Part shown: positions 35,792 to 46,838 of the stretch, one piece after another
Layout of the letters: every line of letters starts with the position of its first letter
Numbering within the stretch: position 1 is the stretch's first letter
Assembly (NCBI RefSeq): GCF_904849725.1
Contig: NC_058518.1
Span: 323,910,581 to 323,974,580, forward strand
Source: Hordeum vulgare subsp. vulgare
Taxonomy: Eukaryota > Streptophyta > Magnoliopsida > Poales > Poaceae
Length of the DNA stretch: 64,000 nt
Direction: 5' to 3'
The notes under the pieces: generated by a model
Told to the model about the DNA's origin: nothing
The model's database searches: none
The model's input: the letters and a program-made list of their open reading frames with translations, nothing else
Program-made: the position numbers and the translations under genes

Positions 35792-37314
35792 GCATTGATA
35801 TGGGCAATCCCCTTGGCTTCTGCCAAGCTTGGGGGAGTTGCCCTGGTATCGTATCACCTTTATATCTTTTGCTTTTACCTTTGTTTTAGTTCTTTCCTTT
35901 TCAGTTTTTATTTCTTCTCTTAGAGAAATAAGTCTTTAGTGTTTAGTTTGAGTCTTTTGCTTTGTCTCTCCCCCGATGTATTCGAGCTTGCGAGCTATAT
36001 AATAAAGAGTATCTTAGTCAAGGGCTTTGCTTTGTGCCATGATCAAAAGAATGAAAAGAACGATAACATGAAAGATCATGAGGCGATCTTATGGAAAGTG
36101 ATAACTTCACATATGACACGTATGATGATTGAAACTTGTTGAGAATAAATTGACATAGACCTCAGTCATTGTTGCAATTAACAAGAAGTAATAAGGAAAG
36201 AGAGGTTCACATATAAATATATCATCTTAGACACTTTTTACAATTGTGAGCACTCACCAAACTATTACATGCTTAGGAGTAGATGTTGGACAAGGAAGAC
36301 AACATAATGAATTGTGTTTGCTTGGTTCCAAACAATGTTATATGATTAGAGATCCCTTAGCATATGATGATTGCTTCAACCTCATATTAGCCAAAACTCC
36401 CGCACCAAGTAGAGATACTACTTGTGCATCCATAAACCTTCAACCCAGTTTTGTCATGAGAGTACACCATACCTACCTATGGATTGAATAAGATTCTTCA
36501 AGTAAGTTGTCATCGGTGCAAGCAATAAAAATTGCTCTCTAATATGTATGATATATTAGTGTGTGGAAAATAAGCTTTATACGAACCTGTGTTGAGGAAG
36601 ACATAAAAGCGACAGACTGCATAATAAAGTTCTTTATCACAGGGGGCAATATAAAGTGACGTTCCTCCGCACTACGAGGACACACATTCAAACATCAAAA
36701 GCGCATGACAACCTCTGCTTCCCTCTGCGAAGGGCCTATCTTGTACCTTTACTTTTTGCCCTTGTAAGAGTCATGGTGATCTTCACCAATTCCCTATTTT
36801 TGCCTTTGTCTTGGTTACCGTCACATGCTTGGGAAAGATCTATATTCATATATCAACTTGGAGTTGAGTACTTATGCTTTATTATTGTTGACTTTACCCT
36901 TGAGGTAAATAGTTGGGAGGCAAAACTATAGGCCCCTATCTTCCTCTGTGTCCAGCTGAAACTTTGACACCATGAGTACCACGTGAGTTGTAACAATTGT
37001 GGAAAACAAAAGAGATGATTGAGTATGTGGATTTGCCTTACAAGCTCTTACTTGACTCTTTTTGATGTTGTGATAAATTGCAATTGCTTCGATGACTTTG
37101 GACCGTTGTTGGTTACTTCTTGGTAAGGTTTTTGCTTCATACTTTGCTTTGTGAAGGAATTGTTACTTTCCCATAAGAAACTTTATGATGTATTGCTGTT
37201 CTTTGTATGATCATGATGCCCTCATGTCCGTATTATGTTTTATCGACACGTTCGTCCCTCAACATGTGGACATGTTTATGGAACTTGGTTTTCGCTTGAG
37301 GACAAGCGAGGTCT
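35792..37314 (+). other. Long 3' noncoding region of gypsy B
   Basis: About 1.5 kb between ORF3 and the PPT with no persuasive ORF. At 35825-35840 it holds AAGCTTGGGGGAGTTG, identical for 16 bases with the terminal PPT and LTR junction at 37315-37330. Otherwise AT-rich without recognisable features. Confidence 0.6.
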
Positions 37315-37328
37315 AAGCTTGGGGGAGT
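37315..37328 (+). other. Terminal polypurine tract of gypsy B
   Basis: AAGCTTGGGGGAGT immediately before the LTR start TGATACG at 37329. Confidence 0.9.
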
Positions 37329-38851
37329 TGATACGTCCATTTTGCATCATGCTTTCATGTTGATAATTATTGCTTTTTGGGCAGTTATATTACTTTGTGG
37401 TACCATATTTATGCCTTTTCTCTCTTATTTTGCAAGGTTTATTTGAAGAGGGAGAATTCAGGCAGCTGGAATTCTGTACTGAAAAAGGAGCAAATCTTAG
37501 TCCACTATTCTGCACATCTCCAAATGTCGTGAAAAGTTACGTGCAATTTTTTGGGATTATATAAAAAATACTGGGCGAAAGAAGTACCGGAGGGGGGCTA
37601 CCAGGGCGCCACAAGCCCTGCCACCGCCACCCCCTGGTGGCGGAGGGCAATCTTGTGGGCTCCCTGACGGCCCACTAGCCCCTCTTTTGCTATATGAAGG
37701 GTTTCGTTCCAAAAAAATCAACCGGGAGCTTTTTCATGGTTTCGCCGCCGCCATGAGGCGGAACTTGAGAAAATCCAATCTAGAGCTCCGGCAGGACGAT
37801 CCTGCCGGGGAAACTTCCCTCCCGGAGGGGGAAATCGTCGCCATCGTCATCACCAACACTCCTCTCGTCGGAGGGGAGGCATCTTCATCAACATCTTCAT
37901 CAGCACCATCTCCTCTCCAATCCCTAGTTCACCTCTTGTAACCAATCTCCGTCTCACGACTCCGACTGGTACTTGTAAAGTTACTAGTAGTGTTGATTAC
38001 TCTTTGTAGTTGATGCTAGTTGGATTACTTGGTGGAAGAGTTTATGTTCAGATCCTTGATGCTATTCATTACACCTCTAATCATGATTATGATTATGCTT
38101 TGTGAGTAGTTACTTTAGTTCCCGAGGACATGGGATAAGTCATGCTGATAATAGTCATGTGAATTTGGTATTCGTTCGGTATTTTGATATGTTGTATGTT
38201 GTCTTTTCCTCTAGTGGTGTTATGTGAACGTCGACTACATAACACTTCACCATAATTGGTCCTAGAGGAAGGCATTGGGGAGTAGTAAGTAGATGATGGG
38301 TTGCTGGAGTGACAGAAGTTTAAACCCCAGTCTGTACGTTGCTTCGTAAGGGGCTGATTTGGATCCACTAGTTTAATGCTATGGTTAGACGTCGTCTTAA
38401 TTCTTCTTTCGTAGTTGTGGATGCTTGCGAGAGGGGTTAATCATAAGTGGGATGCTTGTCCAAGTAAGGGCAGTACCCAAGCGTCGGTCCACCCACATAT
38501 CAAACTATCAAAGTAACAAACGTGAATCATATGAACATGATGAAACTAGCATGACAGAAATTCCCGTGTGTCCGCGGGAGCGTTTTTCCTCCTATAAGAC
38601 TTTGTTCAGGCTTGTGCCTTGCTGCAAAAGGGATTGGGCCACTTGCTGCACTGTTGCTACTACTTGTTACTTGTGACTTTTCGCTTGCTACATTTCACCT
38701 CACTACACCATCACTTGTTACCGCTACTTTCAGTGCTTGCAGTTATTACCTTGCTGAAAACTGTTTACCAGAGCCTTCTGCTCCTCGTTGGGTTCAACAC
38801 ACTTACCTATTGAAAGGACTACGATTGATCCCCTATACTTGTGGGTCATCA
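37329..38851 (+). repeat. 3' LTR of gypsy B
   Basis: 1523 bp, same ends as the 5' LTR. TATATGAAGG at about 37690-37699, with the CACAAGC/CTTGTG palindrome upstream (about 37610-37660). Confidence 0.93.
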
Positions 38852-38856
38852 ATGAG

Positions 38857-39593
38857 CTCACATGGATTGTTAGTTGGGGCTAAAATTTTGTGGAGATCTA
38901 TGTTTTGGGAACATGGAAGATGTGGAAAAAATTCAACTCATGAGGATATTCCTATCTAGTACATCCTTCACAAAGCTCTTAGCTGAATACAAACTTTGGA
39001 AATTTGCTGAGAAAGATTTACTAGGCAAATGGTTACGAAAGTTTTCATGAGGAAATGATTTCGATAGGAAAGAGTGCCAATTTTTTTTGAGGGTAATCAA
39101 AGAAATAGAAATAGCACTTCCTTCACAAATTGCTATTCTGAATAGAATAGTAAAATAAATATTGTTGAATTATTTTCGAACTCTGTAAGGAAGGGTTTTC
39201 ACATATTTGAGGAATATATGATGCGAAGTATTTATGAGAATATTTCAAGAATTTTTGGAATGATATAATAGTAGGTTGCTTCACAAACTAGGCAAAAAAT
39301 AACACATGGACATGACACGTAGGCAAAACTGGTGATGTGGCACCCAGTCATAGCTATGACCATCTATATTGGTCATAATTAGCTACAAATTAGGCAGCGA
39401 AGCAGGGCTATCCATTTAGGACCATTTCCAGTAAGGAAGTTATGACCTTTCTGATGAAAAAGGTCGTTAGTTTTTGGGGTTAGGACCCCTCCGGACAGCT
39501 TACGAGCAATTGGTCTCAAATGGTCGTAGATTTACGACCATTTCTGCGAGCGTCACTGCTAAAAGGTCGTTAGTTGACATATTTCTTGTAGTG
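38857..39593. repeat. CACTA 1 right arm: ~155-bp repeats and subterminal region
   Basis: TTCACA anchors at 38968, 39122 and 39280 continue the 155-bp periodicity. From about 39380 the subterminal repeats start (GGTCGT and ACGACC words), ending in the inverted terminal repeat CATATTTCTTGTAGTG (39578-39593). Confidence 0.75.
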
Positions 39594-40610
39594 AATATCT
39601 GAGATTGAATTCAGTACCACCGAGAATTGGAAACTGCCCTAGGTCATCGAATTGGTACCACCACGATTTATATATCGGTCTCATCAAGAATTCAAAAGTT
39701 GACACATTTAGTGCAACTCGGTACCACCGAGATTCATCTCGGTGTCACCGAGTTGGGAAATAATGTTGTAACGGTTGGATTTTGGGAGATTCCTATATAT
39801 ACCCCTCCACCTCCTCTCACTCACAGAGGAAACACTCAGAACATACACACTTGTCATATTCATTTTTCTAAGAGAGAGCCATCTACTCATGTGTTGAGAT
39901 GAAGAGATTCCAATCCATCCATTTGAAACTTTATCTCTAGCCTACCCAAGTCGTTTTCCACCAAATCAATCTCTCCTACCCGTGCCAAATCTGTGATAGA
40001 GTGATTGAGTGTTGAGGAGACTATCTTTTGAAGCAAAAGAGCAAGAAGTTCATCAATCTACCTCATCTATTACGTTTTGGAGGGTGGTGCCTCCTAGATT
40101 GGTTAGGTGTCGCTTGGGTTCCTCCTACTTCATGTTGTGGAGTTGAACCAAGAAGTTTGTACAGGCAAGGAGATCGCCTAATTTGTGAACATCTATCGTG
40201 AGTGAGGCTAGTCCTGTGTGGACGTAAGCCATGGTGGAATAGACAAGGATGCTTCTTTGTGGACCCCTTGTGGGTGGAGCCCTCCGTGGACTCTTGCAGG
40301 TGTTACCCTCCATGGGTTGAAGTCTCCACTAACATGGACGTACGATAGCACTACTATCAAAACCATGCCAAAAATCACTGTGTCTTCTTTGTGTTTGATC
40401 TTCCTAAACTCTACTCCTTACTTACATGTGCAATGTGTTTACTTTCCGCTGCCATATATGTTGACTAGCATATGTAGGGTGCACTAGACTTGTTAGAATT
40501 GCTAAAATCTTCCAACCATTAAAATGGGGAAAAGGCTTGGATTTTAATTTATGCAAGTAGTCTATTCACCCGCCTCTAGACCCACGTTCTATCGATCCCA
40601 CGACATGGCA

Positions 40611-41795
40611 TGAAGAGGGAAATATCTACTTATGTCGCTAGGTGCGACATATGCGAGAGAATCAAAGCTGAGCATCAGCGGCCCGCTGGATTTCTACAAC
40701 CTCTCGAGGTGCCCAAATGGAAGTAGGACAAAGTTCGGATGGACATGATCACCAGATTTCCCAGATCAAGCAAGGGACATGATTCCATTTGGTCCTTGTC
40801 CATCACCTGATGAAGGTGGCCCACTTCATCCCCGTCAAGAAAACCTACACTAGAAACCAACTAGCCAACCTCTACATCAAGCGGATTGTTAGCCTCCATG
40901 GAGTCCCTAAGGAAATCATGTCAGATTGAGGTACCCAATTTACCTCAACATTTTGGAGGAGATTCCGAGAAGCTCCGGGAACCAAGCTATGCTTCAGCAC
41001 TGCTTTTCACACTCATACAGGCGGACAGACGAAACGAGTAAATCAGATACTCGAAGATATGCTTGGTGCTTGTGTTTTAGCATATGGAGCCAAATGGGAA
41101 GATTTCTTGCCCTTTGCCGAGTTCTACTACAACAACACCTAACAGTCCAGTCCTTAGATGGCTCCATTTTAGGTGGTGTATGGACAGAAGTGCCATACTC
41201 CCCTAGTTGGTGAGAAATGGGAGAAGGACTAGTCTCCGAACCAGAAATTCTGGGTGAAGCGGAAGAGCACGTGTGACTAGTAAGAGAATGTCTGGAGACC
41301 GCCAAGTCAACAAAGAAAATATACGCTGACTCTCAACTCTGAGACATCAGTTTCCGTGTCGAATACAATGTCTATCTTTGAGTCACACCTCTCAAGGGAA
41401 CCAAGTGCTTCCACGACAAGGGAAAGCTGGCGCCGAGATATATAGGCCCCTTCAAAATCACCGGCAGGCAAGGAGAAGTTGCCTACCAGCTAGATCTACC
41501 TTCCGAGATTTCGCATGCACACAATGTTTTCCACGTGTCACAACTCCGGAAGTGCCTCCAAGTTCCAAACAACCCAGATCTTTACAAGGACATCGATCAT
41601 CAAGACATCGGTCTTCAGATAGACCTCAATTATCATGAGAGACCCGTTCGTATCTTGCATGAAGCCGAACATGACACCCAAAGCTGCACCATCAAGTACT
41701 TCAAGGTCCAATGGATCAAGCACAAGGAAGCAGAAGCAACCTCTGAGCATGGAGACTACCTCAGATTCGAGTTCCCTTATCTCTTTAGAGCTTAG
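40611..41795 (+). pseudogene. Integrase and chromodomain-like tail of chromovirus A
   Basis: Continues pol after the solo LTR. HHCC remnant CDICERIKAEHQRPAG from about 40635; catalytic Asp in MDMITRF near 40740; second Asp in MSD followed by a TGA in place of Arg near 40925; third residue changed, GGQTKRVNQ in place of GGQTERVNQ, near 41025. Then LPFAEFYYNNT, GKLAPRYIGPF and VFHVSQLRKC, and a chromodomain-like tail ERPVRILHEAEHD...YFKVQWIKH...EHGDYLRFEFPYLF ending in TAG at 41793-41795. The last 86 codons are open; earlier parts have several stops. Confidence 0.87.
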
Positions 41796-41800
41796 CCTAG

Positions 41801-41820
41801 GAATCTTGGGGACGAGATTC
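41801..41820 (+). other. Hairpin between pol stop and PPT of A
   Basis: GAATCTTGGGGACGAGATTC: an 8-bp stem with one mismatch and a 4-base loop, six bases after the stop codon. The equivalent in C (48499-48518) is a perfect stem. Confidence 0.75.
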
Positions 41821-41837
41821 TTGTAAGGGGATAGGTG
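41821..41837 (+). other. Polypurine tract of chromovirus A
   Basis: TTGTAAGGGGATAGGTG before the LTR start TGTCACATCC at 41838; element C has the matching TTGTAAGGGTGATAGGTC. Confidence 0.75.
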
Positions 41838-43054
41838 TGTCACATCCTCTATTTGTACCACTTTGCCATAATATGTTTTTATAAAATTTGGAACCATTTA
41901 AAACTTCTTGTGTGCATGTGATGATTGAATTCCTTCCTATATGCTTGTTTGCCTATTTGGTTTTTATTCACAAATATTCCCCTTCTCACAAAACTCACCT
42001 TCTTGCTCCAAATCCTTGCCCAATGACCATATCATATGAATAGGACCAAAAACTATTTTTACTAAATATTATTTTGACCAAAAAGCTTTTATTTAAAATA
42101 AGCTTCCAATAACCCTGAATTTAGGTTTGTACTACAAGTCCTCAAATTAGGGTAGATGGATTGCCCCAAAAAATTTATTTGGATCCTATTATAAAAAGAC
42201 TTTCCAAAACCACAAAATCGTTATTTTAGAAGTTATTTCCCTATCTTAATTAAATACCTTTTTCTAAGGACAAAAATGTCTTTTATAGAAAAAAAAAATT
42301 CTTGATTCGAAAATATTTGAGAAAATTTAGGGAAACTAAATGGACATATATTTTGCATATATAAGAGTGTAAACATATGATCATGTTTAAAATATTGGAC
42401 AAAACCCATCAAAACCCTCTCTGCCTATTTCTAGCTTTTGAAATATTCGCATAGGAAATATTATCAATTAATTCAAAGAAACTTCTAGCAAGTCACACAA
42501 GGAATATGTGATCATCTTGACAAGTTTCATATCAATCCAAGTAGATTTGATCCTCCAAAATATTCCAAAACCCTCGCTGTCGAGAACCAAAATTGACAAA
42601 CTCTACGTTGCCAAGTTTCTTCTGCTGCTCCCAAATTCTGCAGGAGTGATCTAGTCCCCAAATAATGATGCTACACCAAGATGTGCATTCGGGGTAGTAT
42701 ATTTGCTTAGCTAGATCTACAGAAGCCTGCTTCTATTGATTTCTTGGGTTTATGAAGTTTGTACTGACAAATTTGCTCAAATGATATCAAACCTTGTGAT
42801 CCATCTCATTTTACCCAACATTTGGTCCTATTAAATCTCACAGTAAGTGGGCAAAGTTATCTTGCCCAAAAATCAATCAAACACCTTCTGGTAGAATCTA
42901 AAAACTTCTGTTTTGACCTCCAAAGCTATTCCCCTTGCCCCCAAACTTTTACCACATCCTCCATGAGACCCACAAAATCTCCAGTAGTAACACCAGTGGC
43001 TAGATCAATGATGGATGGGGTGAAACCCCACATGCACCTCCATGGACATCCATT

Positions 43055-43100
<46 letters not shown>

Positions 43101-44249
43101 GCTTTTCCTCTCTCCTAGCCAGCCTCCGAAGCATCCATGCTCCCTCCCCCTTTGTTTAATCCTCCTGCACCTGCTGAGCACTAGTGGCTGCACCAGAGCG
43201 CGCCAAAGGCGTCGTCATGCCAGCCAAAATCGCGCTTTGGAGTGTGCTATAGTACATCCGAGAGTGGACTTTGCACCCAGCCTATTCCCTGTTCGCCTTG
43301 ACCCCTTCCCCTCGCCTTCGTGTCGTCGGCCCCCACTCCCCTCTCCTTGTTGTTACCTTGGCGTTCGAAGCACGCTGGTCGGCCGGCCCCCTGTGCCCTC
43401 ACTCTTTGATGACCTTTGAAGCATGCCCGCAGACGCCCCTCTCGGCCAATGCGTGAGTTCGCATGTGCAAAGCCTCCCGCTAATTCTCTCCCCTCCCTCT
43501 AGTCCTGGACGACACCCATGAACACGCCGAGCCAGTCTAGCCCTCTCCTATTACCCTCAGCCTCGACTGCATCCTCGTCGGCGAAAGGGTCGATGGTCGG
43601 CGGACGAGGCCCTCTCTCCCTCCTAGTCTTACGCCAGCACCACTGATTCCATCCCTCCAAGCCCCTGTGTGCGGGATCGACCAAAGCTCCGCCACGTCAG
43701 GTCCACTGTCGATATATGGGTATAGCCCCGCTCCAGCCCTCATTTTCCCCCTCGGTCCTCCCTTGCAATCCTGATGTGATACCCCCCTTTTCCATGCGGT
43801 TGCAGCTAGTGAATGTCAACAGAGACCACTTCTCAAGCAGCTTCCTTGTGGCTCCTCCTTGACGTCCATCTCCTCCACCACCCGAAATGCGGCGCCCCCC
43901 CCCCCCCCGACTCTAGTCCCAACCTCAGCTCGCCCCACTGTGCCCTGTAGCGACGTCGGTGAGCTCGCCGCCCCTCTAGCTAGAGGTTGAGGGGCCCCAT
44001 GTCTCGTCAGCCTATGCCTCGCCCCGTGTCTCACCCCTCCCGCTGATCCACGGTCCCGCTCGTCTGGTTTGAACCTGACACGCGCGGGTATGCCGACTCG
44101 CGTGGGCCAGTTTAGCCGATCGGGCCGGCTCTGCCAGCCGTTTTGGCCGAGTAGGCACATTAGCCTTTTTCTTTTTCCATTTTTAACATTTTCTAAAAGT
44201 TCCACACAACTATATAATGGTCTAAATCCCATGATTCAAATTTCTATAT
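41838..44249 (+). repeat. First 2.4 kb of the 3' LTR of chromovirus A
   Basis: Starts TGTCACATCC, aligns with the 3' LTR of C read from 48480 downward, and stops where C is inserted; the remaining 1.8 kb or so must lie beyond C, outside the window. AT-rich first 1.2 kb, then GC-rich. It holds (CT)n at 43057-43097 and a run of 14 C at 43895-43908. Open frames in the GC-rich part (43042-44232) have low complexity and are not supported as genes. Confidence 0.8.
43057..43097 (+). repeat. (CT)n microsatellite
   Basis: About 20 uninterrupted CT units in the LTR of A. The equivalent place in the LTR of C lacks it. Confidence 0.95.
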
Positions 44250-44879
44250 AATGGACCCCGACTTACGAGTCGAGATCACGGAATAAACATGCTTAGTGAT
44301 CCCAGAGATCAATGCTCACCGAACACACATATACTGAATGTTAAGAGTCTTACATCCAACATACCATTTAATACAACAAATGACCATCAAGGTCAAGTCT
44401 CACATAGATAGGGCCTGTAAGGCCAATCTCACTGATACAACTACTAGCGGAAATCTTGGGGATAAACGGGAACCCATGCCATCAACCTTCACCAATAGAC
44501 ATTCTGACTAGGAAGCATCCTAGTTCGCGTGTCTGTCCCCGATGACGAATTCTTCTCCGAACTCCGGTCCTTCCATGTCTGGTCAATAACATAACCAGTG
44601 GCAAGCCAGTAAGTACTTTGGATGTACTCGCAAACAGCCTATGATATGGATAATGCAGTTGGTATGATAATAAGTGATATGCAGCATAGGTGAAAAACTA
44701 TATTAGAATATAAATAAACATGATCATAGACGGGTATGGATATGCAACATAAAATAGATGGTATTTAGAAGATCAGGTTACAGATATCGACATAGCTGCT
44801 CAGGCCTGAACACTTCGGGTTCGCCTGATAAGCCAAGTCATCAAACTTGGTCATATCAAGTCTTCCATATAACTCCTTG

Positions 44880-44880
<1 letters not shown>

Positions 44881-44919
<39 letters not shown>

Positions 44920-44922
44920 CAC
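44881..44922 (+). repeat. (AC)n microsatellite in LTR of C
   Basis: About 42 bp with one interruption; the matching site in the 5' LTR (55388-55421) is about 34 bp, and in A (208-222) about 15 bp. Confidence 0.95.
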
Positions 44923-46827
44923 TTGGTTTATGCGGAAACGACCGGGCATAGTTTAAGAAGGACTACCCAATTGTCCTTGATCGTGGACATGGCTATTCGA
45001 ATAGTTTTACACTCTGCCGAGGTTGTACGCTGTACCCACGAGATCCGGGAAACTTCTATGTCATCCAGGACTCGTGGTATATAACATACCCGAGGTAAGT
45101 ATGCGATCAATGCATTTCCCATGAAGATAATAGACAAAGAGTTCCACTTGATTGGTACCCAACCCACATGATGTACATCTTACGAGCACCAACTCTGGAC
45201 AGTATCATCCATTCAGGGACCAACGGTGTGCCCGAAACGCGTAAACGGCATAGTCGACCTACCTGGTATGACCCTGCCACCAGAGTGAGCACATATCACT
45301 CCCACCACTAGTAATGTGGCTCTTTGCTAGCACTGACCAGAGTAATCAACAAGGCCCCATCCAACAAAGGGGTAACGTGGTCGCACATGTAAGGTTGGGA
45401 CGGTCGACACATCATAAATATATTCCTCTTTCTGAAACCACTCACACCAAGTATACCCGATGCACCACTTCCTATTAATTAGCCACCTAACTCATCATCA
45501 CCCTCTGGCATTAGTGGCACCCGACGGGGTTTTGGTAAACCTTTGTTATTTACCATCATCATGCATATGCCTCTAATATGCGTAGCACTACTCTCTACTT
45601 GTCAACATAATATTAGCGTGACCCTCATAGGTGGTAGGATCATGCTCAAATGGAAGTGCTCCGGAGGAGCCATCGGTAACATCATATCGATGATTTACCG
45701 AGTACTCATGATCATACGCAATGGGAATATTACTCTACTTAGCATGCAAATAATATTTTTCTCAAACATGGTCAAAGGGCTGCTTGCCTTGGTCAGCTAG
45801 GTATCCGGGGTCTTCAGGGTCTTCGAGTCCAACTCCTTTGTCAAACGTGGAATCTATCGTCGTAATAATAGTAATAAAATAAGTCGCTCACTCAAAAACA
45901 GAACACAAACTCACTTTAAAAATGTTATCCTATTCTGATAAATCTATATTATAGTTTTAAAAATATTTGTCTCTAGTTTTGATTAAAAGATTATTTTTAA
46001 AATCAATTTAAGAGGAGCTAAAGTATTCAAAATAAGACTTTTAATTATAACTATACATAAAAGTTGTTAGAAAAATTTGTATAATAGATCTATTAAATTC
46101 TACACTTATTTAGAAGAATTGCGGTGGAAAATAATTAAATTTAATTAAATAACAAATACTGCAAAAATATTTTTAAAACATAATAAAAATAAAAAAGGGA
46201 GGCTTAGCCCTGGCATGGCTCGGCTAGTGGCTGGGCCGGCCCAACTGGCCAACTGGCCGGCCAGCTAGCGAGCGGCCCACGCGCACGTGCCGTCAGGTTT
46301 AAACCTGACGAGCGGGCCCCTACGGTCAGCGGCTGAGAGAGGAGAGAGGGGGAGAGACGGGCCACCGACAGGTGGGGCACGCCTGTCGGGGTCGTCTTCC
46401 TCCTTTGGACAGAGGGGAGGAGAGGCACGCTAGTGGCGACACCGACGCCCTCATGCCACAACGACGGTAGGAAACGAACCAGCGCATCACCGCGTACCTG
46501 CTGGTGGTGAAAGGAACGACGGGGAGGCCCTGGGTCACCGGCGACGAGGTGGCAGCGGCGGAGCCGATTTGGGAGGTGGAGGAAATGGGTGCTACGGGCA
46601 GGGATTCGCTCGGGGAAGAGGTGGGGAAGCTCCCTGAGCTCACTACGGTCGTAGAGGAAGTGATAGGAGCGCGAGAGTTGGCTTGTAGCCCGAGATCGAT
46701 GGAGCTCCGAAGCGGCGGGGCCTCGGTGGATCTCGAGCACCGGAGCTTGCTGTGCTTGAATGGGGTGGCTAGGGGCTCGATTGAGGCTTTGAAGGAGAGG
46801 TGTGAGGGTGCTGGAGCAAGGGGGAGG

Positions 46828-46838
46828 CCTATTTATAG
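46828..46838 (-). promoter_or_regulatory. TATA box in the LTR of C
   Basis: CTATAAATAGG on the minus strand, about 1.65 kb from the LTR start and just before the GC-rich leader-like part; the best core-promoter candidate of this LTR family. Confidence 0.65.

Larger units (their letters stand above)
28583..38851 (+). mobile_element. Complete Athila-lineage gypsy element B
   Basis: 10269 bp: LTR 28583-30104, tRNA-Asp PBS, one gag-pro-pol frame 30211-34989, a separate ORF 35273-35791, PPT 37315-37328, LTR 37329-38851, TSD ATGAG. The tRNA-Asp PBS, the RT wording (HCVPKKGGITVVPN, FMDDFSIYG) and a spare ORF after pol point to the Athila lineage, to which Sabrina-like Triticeae families belong. LTRs look about 96-97% alike by eye. 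It is the youngest complete gypsy element here. Confidence 0.9.
16239..39593. mobile_element. CACTA DNA transposon 1, non-autonomous, carrying nested retroelements
   Basis: The terminal inverted repeat CACTACAAGAAATATG at 16239-16254 is matched exactly in reverse complement at 39578-39593, with weaker pairing for another dozen bases (CTTACGACC against CTAACGACC). Subterminal AGGTCGT/ACGACCT and TGGTCGT motifs recur at 16260-16340 and 39420-39570. Own sequence: 16239-16351, 25693-28582 and 38857-39593, about 3.7 kb, mostly two tandem arrays. No transposase remnant (TNP2-like) was recognised, so mobility would have depended on another element. Confidence 0.88.
15724..40605 (+). mobile_element. 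Solo LTR (second family), split by a CACTA transposon
   Basis: Own sequence is 15724-16238 plus 39597-40605, about 1524 bp, starting TGTTAAATCAC and ending CCCACGACA, flanked by TGGCA on both sides. It has no interior, so it is a solo LTR. Features: repeated CGGTACCACCGAG-type motifs near 39612, 39651 and 39720-39756, and a TATA box (TATATATA, about 39795-39802). Orientation is taken from the TATA box and from the TG-CA ends. The family is not named. Confidence 0.85.
1..44249 (+). mobile_element. Gypsy chromovirus A (Tekay/Del-like), outermost element, split by four insertions
   Basis: This Ty3/gypsy element runs beyond both sides of what is visible. Its own sequence is 1-1401, 10045-10889, 12513-15723, 40611-41837 and the first part of its 3' LTR, 41838-44249. 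Order along the element: LTR end, iMet-type PBS, an extra ORF (ORF0), gag with CCHC, protease, RT, RNase H, integrase, a C-terminal chromodomain-like tail, hairpin, PPT, LTR. The order and chromodomain place it among chromoviruses, most like Tekay/Del; the exact Triticeae family is not named. Many stops and frameshifts show it is dead. It is the oldest layer because every other element lies inside it. Confidence 0.85.

Noticed and set aside
40606..41795. An independent integrase gene of another retrotransposon
   Set aside because: Removing the TGGCA-flanked solo LTR joins it directly to the integrase N-terminus of A at 15723, so it is the same gene.
43005..43193. Ser/Leu or Arg/Glu repeat peptide
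   Set aside because: Translation of the (CT)n microsatellite.
41838..44249. Separate element between A and C
   Set aside because: Its start, PPT and position fit the 3' LTR of A, and its length to the break equals the distance to the matching GC-rich block in the LTR of C.
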